From Symbiodinium natans (Eukaryota; Sar; Dinophyceae; Suessiales; Symbiodiniaceae), in assembly GCA_905221605.1 (NCBI GenBank), contig CAJNDS010001613.1, forward strand, positions 650,185-714,184: 64,000 nt of DNA. The letters run 5' to 3'. A program made the position numbers and the translations under genes. The notes below the pieces were generated by a model. The model was not told where the DNA came from, searched no databases, and was given only the letters and a program-made list of their open reading frames with translations. Below, piece after piece: positions 53,376-62,649 of this stretch. Numbering within the stretch: position 1 is the stretch's first letter; every line of letters begins with the position of its first letter.

Positions 53376-55147
53376 GATCCTTGTACTCAGTAGAGGACCT
53401 GTTGAAGGTTACGTTGATCAATGACGATTTAGGAACCTTTGTGCACAACTGGGAGTCCGTCATCGCAGGTATTTCTCACATGCCAGATGAAACTACGCTG
53501 CGAGACATTCTCTTGAGGGAACTTCGGAAGTCGCATCGCCTAAAGTATGATCTTGACACGTACGACCGAGCGAAGGATGGCACGGACCAGCATAGCTACC
53601 GCTTCCTCATGGACAGCATCCGCAACCTCCTCACTCGAGAACGCATCAGGAAGAATCGTGACAAGATTGCTAAGGCCCACGGTGCGAAATATGGTGCACC
53701 AGCACCTCCTGTTCCCGCTGACCCAGCGGTTCCAGATCGACCTTCCAGGCCTCCTTCTCGAGGACGCCCAGGCAGACAACCATGCATCCTCTTTCAGAAG
53801 GGAAAGTGCAAGTTTGGCGAGAAATGCAAGTTTGAGCATGTGAAGTCGACTAAGAGTGCTTCTCCGTCAAGGGCAAGGTCGCCCTCCAAGGACAACAAGG
53901 ACACCTCGAAGATCCCGTGTGCCTTCTATCCCAAAGGGACTTGTAGGAACGGGAAGAATTGCAAGTTCTTGCACAAGGACAGGCCGTCTTCACCATCAGT
54001 TCCGGCGAAGGCCAAGGCACGAGCACCATCGCCCAAGAGAAGACCCAGCCCGAAGAAGAAGGGAGGGGCCAAGGCCGCTGCGTGTTGTGTCTACGCCCTC
54101 GCCGCCCGCAAGGGCGTGCCGGATCAGACTGTTGTAGACGGATGGGAGTTGGACGAGAAGGCACGGACGCTCACGAGGGTTCATGCCAGATTGCGTAACG
54201 ACTACTTTGTTCCGAAGAAGTGTCCTGTCCCCATGTGGAGATTGAAGGCTTTAGCCACTCTCGACATGACTTTGAAGTCCGGTGAGGCCAGGGTTCTTGA
54301 GTACGACTGGAAAACATGTGACCCTCAAGAACCGCTCCCCAACTACACCGGAAGAACTGTTTTTCAACTCAAGCCAGAAATGATGAAAGTGTGCTTTGAG
54401 AAGCGTGTTGAGATCGAAGAGGTTGCAGTTGAAGGGGAAGGCTGGAGATACGTCCCACATCGACGAAAGGTCGAACGCGTTTATGAGGATAGCTCCATGT
54501 GCCCCGAATCAGACCCTCAAGATCACCAATGTGCTCACCTCATTGCACTGAACCTTGAAGCCTCGGTTAAGTCCGAGCTTAATGGTAACAAGCCGAGATG
54601 CAAGCATAGGTGCAAAAGGCCAGACTTCGCATGCGAGCACTGTGCCCCAGATCTCGGAGTCTTGAAAGTTGCTACACCAGCGCGTAAGGATGATCGCAGT
54701 CTTGACATCATCGCAGACACTGGCAGTGAGGAGGATTTGATAAGCATCTCCGACTTGAAGGAGTACTTCGAGGACGATGGCGTCAAGGTCGAGTCGTCCC
54801 CGGTCAACCTCTACACCGCCAACGGCACGGTCGAGGCCTCGTCAAGAACTCAGGTCAACATCCCCGCACTGGGCAGCAAGCTCGAATTCGTGGAACTCCC
54901 CGATACCCCGCCTGTGTGCTCAGTCGGGAAGAAGTGTATGGAGCAAGGGTATGGATTTTACTGGCCCCCGGGGCAGCTCCCATACTTCGTCAAGCCGGAC
55001 GGCAACAAGCTCCAATGTGACCTACGAGGCAATGTTCCCGTCTTCAGCAGTTCTGGGAAGAATTCCGGATCACCAGCAATTGTCGCAGCAAACAACGAAA
55101 CCGGGAAGATGGCTCCAACCTGCTCTGTGAAGCAGGGCTTTCAGTGA
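53375..55147 (+). CDS. Element B gag C-terminus, two CCCH zinc fingers and aspartic protease
   Basis: The frame is open upstream of 53381 in the gag overlap and ends at TGA 55145-55147. It encodes the gag end (LYSVEDLLKVTLINDDLGTF) and two CCCH fingers, CILFQKGKCKFGEKCKFEH and CAFYPKGTCRNGKNCKFLH (53787-53970), in place of the usual CCHC knuckle. Then come a basic Pro/Lys linker, a Cys/His-rich stretch and a retropepsin motif IIADTGSEEDLIS (about 54708). The hairpin CCCGCAAGGGCGTGCC at 54107-54122 encodes part of AARKGVP. It probably acts by translational coupling or a -1 shift with gag. Confidence 0.85.
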   Translation, partial: GSLYSVEDLLKVTLINDDLGTFVHNWESVIAGISHMPDETTLRDILLRELRKSHRLKYDLDTYDRAKDGTDQHSYRFLMDSIRNLLTRERIRKNRDKIAKAHGAKYGAPAPPVPADPAVPDRPSRPPSRGRPGRQPCILFQKGKCKFGEKCKFEHVKSTKSASPSRARSPSKDNKDTSKIPCAFYPKGTCRNGKNCKFLHKDRPSSPSVPAKAKARAPSPKRRPSPKKKGGAKAAACCVYALAARKGVPDQTVVDGWELDEKARTLTRVHARLRNDYFVPKKCPVPMWRLKALATLDMTLKSGEARVLEYDWKTCDPQEPLPNYTGRTVFQLKPEMMKVCFEKRVEIEEVAVEGEGWRYVPHRRKVERVYEDSSMCPESDPQDHQCAHLIALNLEASVKSELNGNKPRCKHRCKRPDFACEHCAPDLGVLKVATPARKDDRSLDIIADTGSEEDLISISDLKEYFEDDGVKVESSPVNLYTANGTVEASSRTQVNIPALGSKLEFVELPDTPPVCSVGKKCMEQGYGFYWPPGQLPYFVKPDGNKLQCDLRGNVPVFSSSGKNSGSPAIVAANNETGKMAPTCSVKQGFQ

Positions 55148-58100
55148 AGAGCTGCCCGCAAGGGCATGCCGCCGCAGCTGGACCACTACCAGGAGCTCCA
55201 GATGGTGAAGATCCGGTCCCGGCGGCAGAGGAGGGTGACCACCCAGAATGGTTGGCTGAGGTCCTCAAGAAGGATCCCCCTCTCGACGGAATGAAAAAGG
55301 CCCAACTCTTGAAACTGGGATGGACGACGGTGAAGGGCAACCCTCGCATCAAAGTCGCCCACAAGCCCAAGACCTTTCGGACTCCTGCTCCTCGCTTTCC
55401 CAGGCATCGTATTCGTACGACTTGGGGCTTCATCGCGGGTGATTGGAAACTTCTGGAGGACAAGGTCAGCATGGACGAGCTCGATGCTGTATATGGCGAT
55501 GTGCCGGAGGGCACCGTCATCATGGTCACCATCTTTGACCTCCCCGAGGACGAAGATGAAGAGACCCCTGACAGCGACGTCGAGGTCCATGTGTTGAAAG
55601 GCAGACAGAATGAGGAGGCGCTACGTGCCGAGGCCAAGACAGTGCAGCACATGCTGAGTCACCGGCCTAAAAACCCATTCTGCCCTGTGTGTCAACGGGC
55701 AAAGATGTACGCACCTCATGCCCGGAAAAGAGGAGGCTGGAGTACTGTGCACAGCAAGAGCTTCGGTGATCACATCACCATCGACCACATCATCACCCGG
55801 GACGCTAAGGACTATGGCTTTGAAGGACAAACAGTAGCACATGTTGTTAAGGATGTCTTTACGAAGTTCCGTTACGTCTACCCGTCCGACAACAAGAGTG
55901 GTGAGAAATGTTATGAAGATCTTCTACATTTTCTACAGGTCGATGATACCGTCAAAGTCGTTTACTCTGACAACGCCAACGAGTTCGACTATGCGGTCAA
56001 GTTGCTCCAAGCTAGACACAATACCTCGAGGGAATATGTGGACCAGAACAAAGCGGTCATCGAAAGAGAAATCCGCACCATCTTGGAGGGGACCCGCGCT
56101 AATCTTGTGCAGGCGGGCCTTCCTGACAAGCTCTGGCCACTTGCTTCTCAACATCATGCGATGTCTTTGAATGTTTCTAAGCGTTTTGACAACAATTTGG
56201 TGCCATGGTCTCAGAGATTCGGCGAAGAGTTCACTGGTAAGCTTGTTCCGTTTGGGGCCAAGATCTTGTATTGGGCTGATCCTAAGCAAAAACAACCGAA
56301 TAGGTCGAAGTTTGCGGGAACAGGGATCGAAGGGATTTTCCTCGGGTATCACATTCAGCCTGGCTTCATCTTCAAGGAAGAGTACTTGGTTGCTCCCTTG
56401 CAGGGAATACAAGAAGCCATTGAGAATGATGCCTTCAGGACCTTCAGGGCAAAGCGCCTTGAGCTTCTGGATGGAGACTTCGTTTTCCCTTTAGCTCCAG
56501 CTCATCAAGCTCTGGGCAACCAGAAGCCGCCGGAACTCGATGACCAGCACCACAATGCCATTGAAGACAAAGATCCTCATCACGAAGAACCGGACTCTGC
56601 TTATGGCGTTGGCCGCATTAGTGATGACGAAGATGAAGCAGACGAGCACCCCGCAGGGGGGTCATGGGATGATGTGGTTTATCCCGAGCGCTACGATCCT
56701 CTCGACGATGTTCCTGCACCCATCAAGGCTAAGCTGTCGAAGGCCGCACCTTCCTGCCGCCCCGGCGAGGACATTGGGGTACCATACGGACAAACATACA
56801 CCACATGCACGACAGCGTTGGTTGAGCTTGCAACTCCTGTTTCTGATGCCAGCCGGGGTTCTCAAAGGGTAGAAGTTTCTACTACTCCGGCAAGAATGGC
56901 GAGACTTGTCGCGTCTGGCGATGGTTTCATGTGCGACACTGGTCGTCCTGGAGACATGGTGGCCTTGCAGTACCACCTCAATGGCATCGTGCAGGGAGGC
57001 CTCAATGCTGAATTCCTCGCTCTGGGAGACACAGATGAGCATCTCATGATTAGGAACAGCTACGAAGCCTTTCCCCCTCAAACAATCGCCAGCCTGAGTT
57101 TTTCGGATGAGGAGGCCCCAAGTCCCTTCCTTTACAAGCTCAGCTGCGTCAGCGATGAGGGCCTTGCCAAGCTCAGACCGATAGCAAAGGAGCATCGGAA
57201 TGAGTATCTCCTCGTGGTGACGGACTCTGTATCTTCGCTTGGCCGTCAGAACAACAAAGGCAAATGGAAGTACAGCACCATCGAGAATGAGATCATCGCC
57301 GTTGGTCAGGCCTCCCGATATGTGGATCAAAAGTACCACATGTGCTGGGGCAAGACGTTGTCGTGGTTGACTTGGCAAGTCCAGGAGTCAGTGAAGGAGA
57401 TCAAAGGCCGCGACGCATCTGCTCTTATCGATGTGGTCATCTGGTGGAATGGAAATGAGGTGGTCGGTCGCAGAGGCTGTGTGCCCTCTCGTCTCGCGCC
57501 AGGGGCGGCGTTTGAAGACGCAGCTTTCCTTGCAGACCCCGAGAGCGTGGCTCGCAAGATTCGGCGTTGCGCCGATGCACTAGCCACCCTCGCGGGTGAG
57601 CCGAGCACAGGATTCGTCAGGATCCTGGGCAACGCCAGCCACGAGTGCTACGACTTGCATCCGGCCTACAATCCCTTCCTGGAGCAGATGTTTCTCGAAT
57701 TTAAAAGCAGAGGTCTGCAGACTCAGTGCACGACCGCGATTGCTTCCAACCTCGAATACTACGATTCTTTTCACCTGCGAGACACCCCGGACAACCGCAA
57801 AAAGCTTCAGTCCTACTTGCAGGCCGCGATCAACCTGGCAGGGTGGGAATGGCGTGCCCAGTCCTATGCGAGCGTCTTGGACCGCCTCATCGACATGTTC
57901 CCGTATGTGGAGCCAGAAGAGGGGCACCGCCTGAATTCCCCACCGGCCAGAGAAGCCCTCCGCCTTTACAAGGAGCTGATCGAGGAGCCACGTAAGAGGA
58001 TGCTTGCGGAAAAGGTGAAGCCGGCCCCGGCGAAGGACATCACGCCCGCAGACCGGTGGTGGGAGATCCCGAACGCAGACGGCGTTGATGAAGAAGGCGA

Positions 58101-59715
58101 AGCGGAGAGTGAGCAGGAGGACAAGGAGGTTGAAGCTGTCGACCTCGAGCTCCCTGTTGTCTCCGACTTATCCTCCATCGCAGCCATCCAAAACCACATC
58201 GTGATTGAGGATGAGACTGGAAAGGTGGAGTACGTCGAGCCAGAGACCGTCACCTTGGTTGACGAGGAAGAGCACCGTGCGCCTCTTTCCTCTGGGCCCG
58301 GCAGAGCCACTTCGTCCGTAGCCACCCGCAAGGGTGTGCCGTCTGGTGCTCGGGATGACGCCGACAGGCGGGAGATGTATGAGCCTGTTGGTTCCATGCA
58401 CGGAACCGCAGAGCAGTGGTCCGGCGACCAGCCCTGCGACCGTTACTGGTGTGGCGGCTCAATGTACGCGCTGGAGCTTATCGGTCAGCAGGATCTGACA
58501 TACTACGCCCAGAAGGCGAATTTCAAGCACGGGGATCTAAAGCTGCTCACAAAGATGCTCCGCGGCCACGAAAACGAAAGATACCAGCTCGTATTCGATG
58601 TAGCGCTGTGGACGGATGTCGATGCAGTACTCGGCCTTTTCAACAACGTCACAGGGCGACGATGGGGCGTAAGACAGCTTTTGCAAGTTGCAGCCCAGGA
58701 CAGGAAAAACCGGTTCGAGATCATGGGCGTTCCGGTCCCTGCTGCTGAATCCCTAGGTTTGTCGTTGTTTCCAGTTCGGGTCCGAGTTGTGAGCGGCCAC
58801 AACAAAAAGATCCTGCGTGGGGAGTCCGACCAATATCTCGCGAAGACGTTCTTCTCCGCTGAGAACCTCCAGGATGCACCTGAGATTCTTTATCACCGCA
58901 CCACGCAGGACACTGTTGATAGAATTCTCAGACAAGGTTTCAAACCTGGAGGAGGGAAGGCCCACGGAAGAGCGCATTCATACTTTTCGGCCACCCAGAT
59001 CAAGGATGAAGTGTACACCAGCGGCCTGAGATCGACGTATCCTATGCAGTTTACCGTCAACTGCAGGGAGGCCATTCAGGATGGCGTCATCTTCTTCGAG
59101 ACGGCCAACAAGGGCATCCTTACCAGGCAGCTTGTTCCGGCATCATGCATCATGTCGTGCATCGACACCAAGACGGGCGAGATCATCTTCGCTCGCGTCG
59201 AGACCGAGGATGCCACAACGTCGGAGCAAGCCACCCGCAAGGGTGAGCCGAGCAGTTCCTCAACTGCAATCTTCCCAAAGGCCGCCCCTGCGGAAGCGGA
59301 GCACATGGCATCGCCCAGCACACCGAAAGGTTCAGTCGGCCGCTTCATTGAAGCCAAAAGGGCAAGGCTGGAGGCCGACCCGGCCGCTGCTGGCGACATC
59401 GATGCCGAGGACACCGAAATGGTAGAGATCGAAGTGGACACGAGCGAAGCAGAGGAGGAGAGTTTTGCGTCTCTCCCTGGCCAAAGGTTCTGTATGGAAT
59501 GCGGCACAAGCCAGAAGGGCCGCGAGAACAAGACGGACCGCCAGGCAATGGAGAACCTCAATGTCCGTCGAGCGGCACTGGCAGCCTTGCGCCTTCCTGC
59601 GGATCGCGAAACCTCCCTTGGTCGCACATCCGGAAGGTGGCGGAGGAATACTCCAAGTCCCGGGGATCTCTATCCCTCGAAGCTGCCGTCATTCGTGACG
59701 CGAAAGACCAGCTAA
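55111..59715 (+). CDS. Element B integrase with SGNH-hydrolase-like and Tpt1/KptA-like domains
   Basis: About 1,530 codons in the -1 frame of the preceding ORF, which it overlaps; the residue numbers below count from 55144. Integrase: HHCC HMLSHRPKNPFCPVCQRAK (about 168), Asp in DHITIDHI (214), Asp in VVYSDNANEF (276), Glu in VIEREIRTIL (306), and the GIEGIFLGYHIQPG block. Residues about 640-900 have spaced SGNH-hydrolase-like blocks: VTDSVSSLG (Ser), WWNGNEVVG (Asn), YYDSFHLRD (Asp-x-x-His). Residues about 1134-1352 read like an RNA 2'-phosphotransferase: LKLLTKMLRGH, RWGVRQLLQVAAQDRKNRFE, VRVVSGHNKK, ILYHRTTQDTVDRILRQGF, HSYFSATQ, DGVIFFETANKGILTRQLVP. No RT, RNase H or polymerase motif was found. 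Two hairpins encode ATRKGVPS and ATRKGEPS. Confidence 0.85.
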   Translation, partial: GSNLLCEAGLSVKSCPQGHAAAAGPLPGAPDGEDPVPAAEEGDHPEWLAEVLKKDPPLDGMKKAQLLKLGWTTVKGNPRIKVAHKPKTFRTPAPRFPRHRIRTTWGFIAGDWKLLEDKVSMDELDAVYGDVPEGTVIMVTIFDLPEDEDEETPDSDVEVHVLKGRQNEEALRAEAKTVQHMLSHRPKNPFCPVCQRAKMYAPHARKRGGWSTVHSKSFGDHITIDHIITRDAKDYGFEGQTVAHVVKDVFTKFRYVYPSDNKSGEKCYEDLLHFLQVDDTVKVVYSDNANEFDYAVKLLQARHNTSREYVDQNKAVIEREIRTILEGTRANLVQAGLPDKLWPLASQHHAMSLNVSKRFDNNLVPWSQRFGEEFTGKLVPFGAKILYWADPKQKQPNRSKFAGTGIEGIFLGYHIQPGFIFKEEYLVAPLQGIQEAIENDAFRTFRAKRLELLDGDFVFPLAPAHQALGNQKPPELDDQHHNAIEDKDPHHEEPDSAYGVGRISDDEDEADEHPAGGSWDDVVYPERYDPLDDVPAPIKAKLSKAAPSCRPGEDIGVPYGQTYTTCTTALVELATPVSDASRGSQRVEVSTTPARMARLVASGDGFMCDTGRPGDMVALQYHLNGIVQGGLNAEFLALGDTDEHLMIRNSYEAFPPQTIASLSFSDEEAPSPFLYKLSCVSDEGLAKLRPIAKEHRNEYLLVVTDSVSSLGRQNNKGKWKYSTIENEIIAVGQASRYVDQKYHMCWGKTLSWLTWQVQESVKEIKGRDASALIDVVIWWNGNEVVGRRGCVPSRLAPGAAFEDAAFLADPESVARKIRRCADALATLAGEPSTGFVRILGNASHECYDLHPAYNPFLEQMFLEFKSRGLQTQCTTAIASNLEYYDSFHLRDTPDNRKKLQSYLQAAINLAGWEWRAQSYASVLDRLIDMFPYVEPEEGHRLNSPPAREALRLYKELIEEPRKRMLAEKVKPAPAKDITPADRWWEIPNADGVDEEGEAESEQEDKEVEAVDLELPVVSDLSSIAAIQNHIVIEDETGKVEYVEPETVTLVDEEEHRAPLSSGPGRATSSVATRKGVPSGARDDADRREMYEPVGSMHGTAEQWSGDQPCDRYWCGGSMYALELIGQQDLTYYAQKANFKHGDLKLLTKMLRGHENERYQLVFDVALWTDVDAVLGLFNNVTGRRWGVRQLLQVAAQDRKNRFEIMGVPVPAAESLGLSLFPVRVRVVSGHNKKILRGESDQYLAKTFFSAENLQDAPEILYHRTTQDTVDRILRQGFKPGGGKAHGRAHSYFSATQIKDEVYTSGLRSTYPMQFTVNCREAIQDGVIFFETANKGILTRQLVPASCIMSCIDTKTGEIIFARVETEDATTSEQATRKGEPSSSSTAIFPKAAPAEAEHMASPSTPKGSVGRFIEAKRARLEADPAAAGDIDAEDTEMVEIEVDTSEAEEESFASLPGQRFCMECGTSQKGRENKTDRQAMENLNVRRAALAALRLPADRETSLGRTSGRWRRNTPSPGDLYPSKLPSFVTRKTS

Positions 59716-60543
59716 CAAGGGCCAAGAAACTCAAGCATGGCTCGGTCACTGAGAGATTTGACCAAGATGCCCGCTTCCAGAGTAGTCCAAGCTGGCAAAA
59801 CGCTCGACGACATGCTCCGTGTGGACTGTCTCGCCAAAGCCTATCTCCCCGACCCAGGACGAACCGAAGAGCAGCGCTTGCTCAAAGCCGGAACCAACTA
59901 CCTTCGTGGCAACAAGCCCGGCGGCGTCCCTGGGAAGCTCGTCTACTATGCCGACTTGTCGATTGAAGAGCTACGAGGAGTGAGGCTGGTTGATGACCTC
60001 GCTGTCCACGCCATTGGATTGTGCTATATGGGAGCGTTCATGGGCTACCAAGGTACGCCGAGATCGCCCTCCATCAAAAGTACGCCAAGACGATTTTCAC
60101 CTTTGGTGGTCAAATGGAGCTGCAAAGCAGCACGAAAGCCGAGATCGTGGCGGAGCTCCAGGCACTGGTCGCCGAGAACTTCACAGCTGCACGCCAGCAA
60201 GCCGATCGCACACAATGGTATGCTGATCAAAACAGGGCCCTCGCAAAAAGCCATGCGGCAGCAGCCAAACGTGAAGCTACTCCTCCGTGGAGGTCGCAGC
60301 GTGACCAGGAAGACTGGGGCTCCAGCTGGTGGTGGTCTGAGGGATGGAGTAGTTCATCCTGGAACCGCGGATGGCAGTGGCAAAGCCGCCGCTGAAGCCG
60401 GCAGGTAGGTCAGTGCACTCTTTTCTTTTGAGCAGGTTTCCCCGTAGCCGTGGGCCGGTCTATCGTGGACAACTTCTGCCACCCGCAAGGGTGAGCCGCA
60501 ATCTTTGTCCACCTTAGTGCTTGGTCGCACACGGTGAGGGGGG
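59716..60543 (+). other. Element B 3' region with broken coding frames
   Basis: Coding-like segments in shifting frames: WSHIRKVAEEYSKSRG and RDAKDQLTRAKKLKHGSVTE (frame of 59499-59775), VVQAGKTLDDMLRVDCLAKA and LVYYADLSIEELRGVRLVDD (59737-60020), then QMELQSSTKAEIVAELQALV and a Trp/Ser-rich tail (60021-60395). No domain is recognised. It ends with the hairpin CCACCCGCAAGGGTGAGCC (60479-60497) and a purine tract (60533-60543) before the 3' LTR. Confidence 0.6.
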
Positions 60544-60676
60544 TGTAGATTTGCCCTGCATTTCGCCATTACTTTGAGTGCACATATTACCTGCATTGAT
60601 TGGCTCAAGTTCGCGATAAAAAGGAGCGATACTTAACGGTGTTTCTGTTTGTTCGTGTGCTGACCTGATAACTTTA
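60544..60676 (+). repeat. Element B 3' LTR
   Basis: 133 bases identical by eye to 51878-52010, preceded by the purine tract GTGAGGGGGG and followed by the target duplication AGGTG. Confidence 0.95.
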
Positions 60677-60681
60677 AGGTG

Positions 60682-61205
60682 TTGGCTATCAGAAAGTGCA
60701 CCTCCCCTTGGCCAAAGTGGCGCGTCAAGTACGTCCAGATGCGCTGGATGGTGGGCTCTGCATCTTCTAGCTGAAATGAGTTCTGGCCAGGACCATCGTT
60801 CGTGTAGTCCCGAATCGCCTGAGAGATGAAGAGGAGCTGGCGCTTCTGATGGTACGTCAGAGTGTCGGCACGAGGTTCAGTCAGCATCATCTCGTCATGC
60901 TTTCGTTTTGCTGCCAGCTGTCGGGGTGCAGTTTTTGGAAGGTAGAGCCTCAATTCTCCCATATGCCAGTTAGTCTTCTCTGTGAGCAGCTTCATAAAGC
61001 TGCAAGCACGCGAAGCTATCCGTATCTGGCGGTCCGAGTGTTGGATCGCCGCCTCCACAGAGGTGCGTGAGGGTGCCAGGTCCAGATTGCTTGCTGTGGC
61101 GGTGCCGGATTGAGAGGTAGAGTATACTGGCAACGGCATGAAGAGAGATTCGAGGAGTACCTCCATTGCTTGTTCGCGGCTTAGGACTGGGTGAAGATTT
61201 GCCAT
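60682..61205 (-). pseudogene. Orphan-family gene copy 1, N-terminal part, cut by element B
   Basis: From ATG at 61205 (minus) to the element B junction: MANLHPVLSREQAMEVLLES, the basic stretch AAKRKHDEMM, ISQAIRDYTNDGPGQNSFQL and YLTRHFGQGEVHFLIANTL. It aligns with the N-terminal parts of copies 2 and 3. The rest is at 51106-51872. Confidence 0.88.
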
Positions 61206-61229
61206 GATTTTTGGCAGGGTTTAAGTTCG

Positions 61230-61250
61230 CCCAGGAGGAGACCTCACTCG
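61230..61250. repeat. GGAGGNGACCTCACTCG box (one of five)
   Basis: The box lies 25-45 bases before the ATG of copy 1. Similar boxes are at 51096-51113, 61363-61380, 62667-62682 and 62977-62993, each near a start or stop of an orphan-family gene. The core GAGG-N3-CCTC can form a small hairpin. Confidence 0.7.
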
Positions 61251-61410
61251 TGCAGAACCTGAGAGCAAAAACTTTGCGAGGAGAGCCGTGCTTAGTGAGA
61301 CCAGGTGCAGCAAGATCGGAGCTCCAAGCTTTTTCCGCAATTTGGGAAGATAGTGCAGTGAACAGGAGGGGACCTCTCTCGTTGGGATGCTATGGTGCAC
61401 TGACGATGGG

Positions 61411-62649
61411 CTAGCCACGAATTTTATCATTAAGCATCTGCTTCAGATGTCGACGGTGTCGAACAAGGAGCAGAGTCAGCGCCACTGCAAAGTTCTTGTA
61501 GTCGTCAAAGACTTGGTCGTGGAGCGGGGACATAATAGTGATGACTCCTTGTGCCTGCTCAAGATCCCCTTGGTCCCCACCGTATCTGTGACGTATTTGT
61601 TGCCAGAGACTGTCAGCAAAGTAGCGATGGAGAGTGTCTCTAGGTAGAAGCTGACCCACTACCAGGTTGCGCACCCACAAAAAGTCTTCCTCTGTCAGAG
61701 GAGTGGACAGCCAGAGGCGGTACATTGTCAGGATTTCTCGGAGTGTCTCCTGATAGTGCGGAATCATTGGGGCCAATTTGGAGTGGTATTCCTCGTAGTC
61801 AAGCTTGGAGAGATCGCGGTCTTGTTCGAGGAATTCCCAGCTTTCTCGAATCTGTTCGCTGGCTGACGTAGGTGTGGAGGCAGTAATAGTCCGCAGTTGT
61901 TGCAGCAGGCGCAACTGGAGCGATGCTCTTTTGAGCGTTCTGAAGTCATATGCTTCAAGGTCAAGCTGATGAGCGTCTTGCAGCCGGAGGTTTGAGGGGA
62001 AGTACTTCTTGCCTTGCCAGTTCTCCTCTGTCGTTTGGGGATGCAACTGTAGAAGGTTCCGTTGATGTGCTGGGGTAAATTCAGATTGCAGTAGTACCTT
62101 GGCTTGCTCCAGAGTTCGGAGCAGAATGGCATTCAGCTCTGACTGCGAGAACCTCCTGATGAGATAATGCCAGGTTAGTGCACTAGCTTGATTGGCATCG
62201 AACGTACTAAAGGACGGTGAGCCTTCTCCGTCATTTGTGTAGTTTCGGATCATGAGGGAGAGGTATATGATTTGCTGGCGCTGGAGAGACCCCATGTATG
62301 GGGGCAGCTGCGCTGAAGGCAGCTCATCATCAATGTGCTTGCGCTTGCCTGCCAAGGTACGTGGCCAGGCTTCAAGGGGCAAATCAGTATGCCTTCCCTC
62401 GCGCCAGGCCAGGTGCCTATCCAAATGACATATGAAGCTGCAGAGCCGTGATGCCACTCTCATGCTTCGTTCTGCCATAGGTTCAAGTTCTTCTGTAGTG
62501 AAGGTGAGCCTCCTCGGGGCGAGGTGGGTATTTGCGGAGGTCGATGTGGCCATCTGCTCATGGATGCCGCCAAGTAAGTAAATGGTAGTTGGCACGTGAA
62601 GCGACTCCATGAGAATTTCGAGCAGAACCTCGCGAGATAGTGACGGCAT
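61411..62649 (-). CDS. Orphan-family protein, copy 2 (complete)
   Basis: 412 codons, ATG 62649 to stop 61411-61413, minus strand, no intron needed. No known domain. Predicted largely helical with a basic stretch LAGKRKHIDDE about 120 residues in, then IYLSLMIRNYTNDGEGSPSF, KYFPSNLRLQDAHQLDLEAY, MIPHYQETLREILTMYRLWL and IMSPLHDQVFDDYKNFAVAL. It shares this plan with copies 1 and 3 but is the most diverged. A GGAGGAGACCTCAC box lies 15-35 bases upstream of the ATG. The tandem same-strand layout suggests an expanded lineage-specific family. Function unknown. Confidence 0.82.
   Translation of the reverse strand: MPSLSREVLLEILMESLHVPTTIYLLGGIHEQMATSTSANTHLAPRRLTFTTEELEPMAERSMRVASRLCSFICHLDRHLAWREGRHTDLPLEAWPRTLAGKRKHIDDELPSAQLPPYMGSLQRQQIIYLSLMIRNYTNDGEGSPSFSTFDANQASALTWHYLIRRFSQSELNAILLRTLEQAKVLLQSEFTPAHQRNLLQLHPQTTEENWQGKKYFPSNLRLQDAHQLDLEAYDFRTLKRASLQLRLLQQLRTITASTPTSASEQIRESWEFLEQDRDLSKLDYEEYHSKLAPMIPHYQETLREILTMYRLWLSTPLTEEDFLWVRNLVVGQLLPRDTLHRYFADSLWQQIRHRYGGDQGDLEQAQGVITIMSPLHDQVFDDYKNFAVALTLLLVRHRRHLKQMLNDKIRG

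Larger units (their letters stand above)
51873..60681 (+). mobile_element. Copia-type LTR element B without RT, carrying SGNH-like and Tpt1/KptA-like domains
   Basis: LTRs 51878-52010 and 60544-60676 (133 bases each, no difference seen), 5-base target duplication AGGTG (51873-51877, 60677-60681). Interior frames on the plus strand: 52035-53375 (gag), 53375-55147 (gag end, CCCH fingers, protease), about 55110-59715 (integrase, SGNH-like, KptA-like), and a broken 3' region to 60408. A gene copy of the surrounding orphan family (copy 3) preserves the uninterrupted target site near 63757. No reverse transcriptase or RNase H motif was found, so it probably moves with enzymes supplied by another element. 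Confidence 0.93.
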
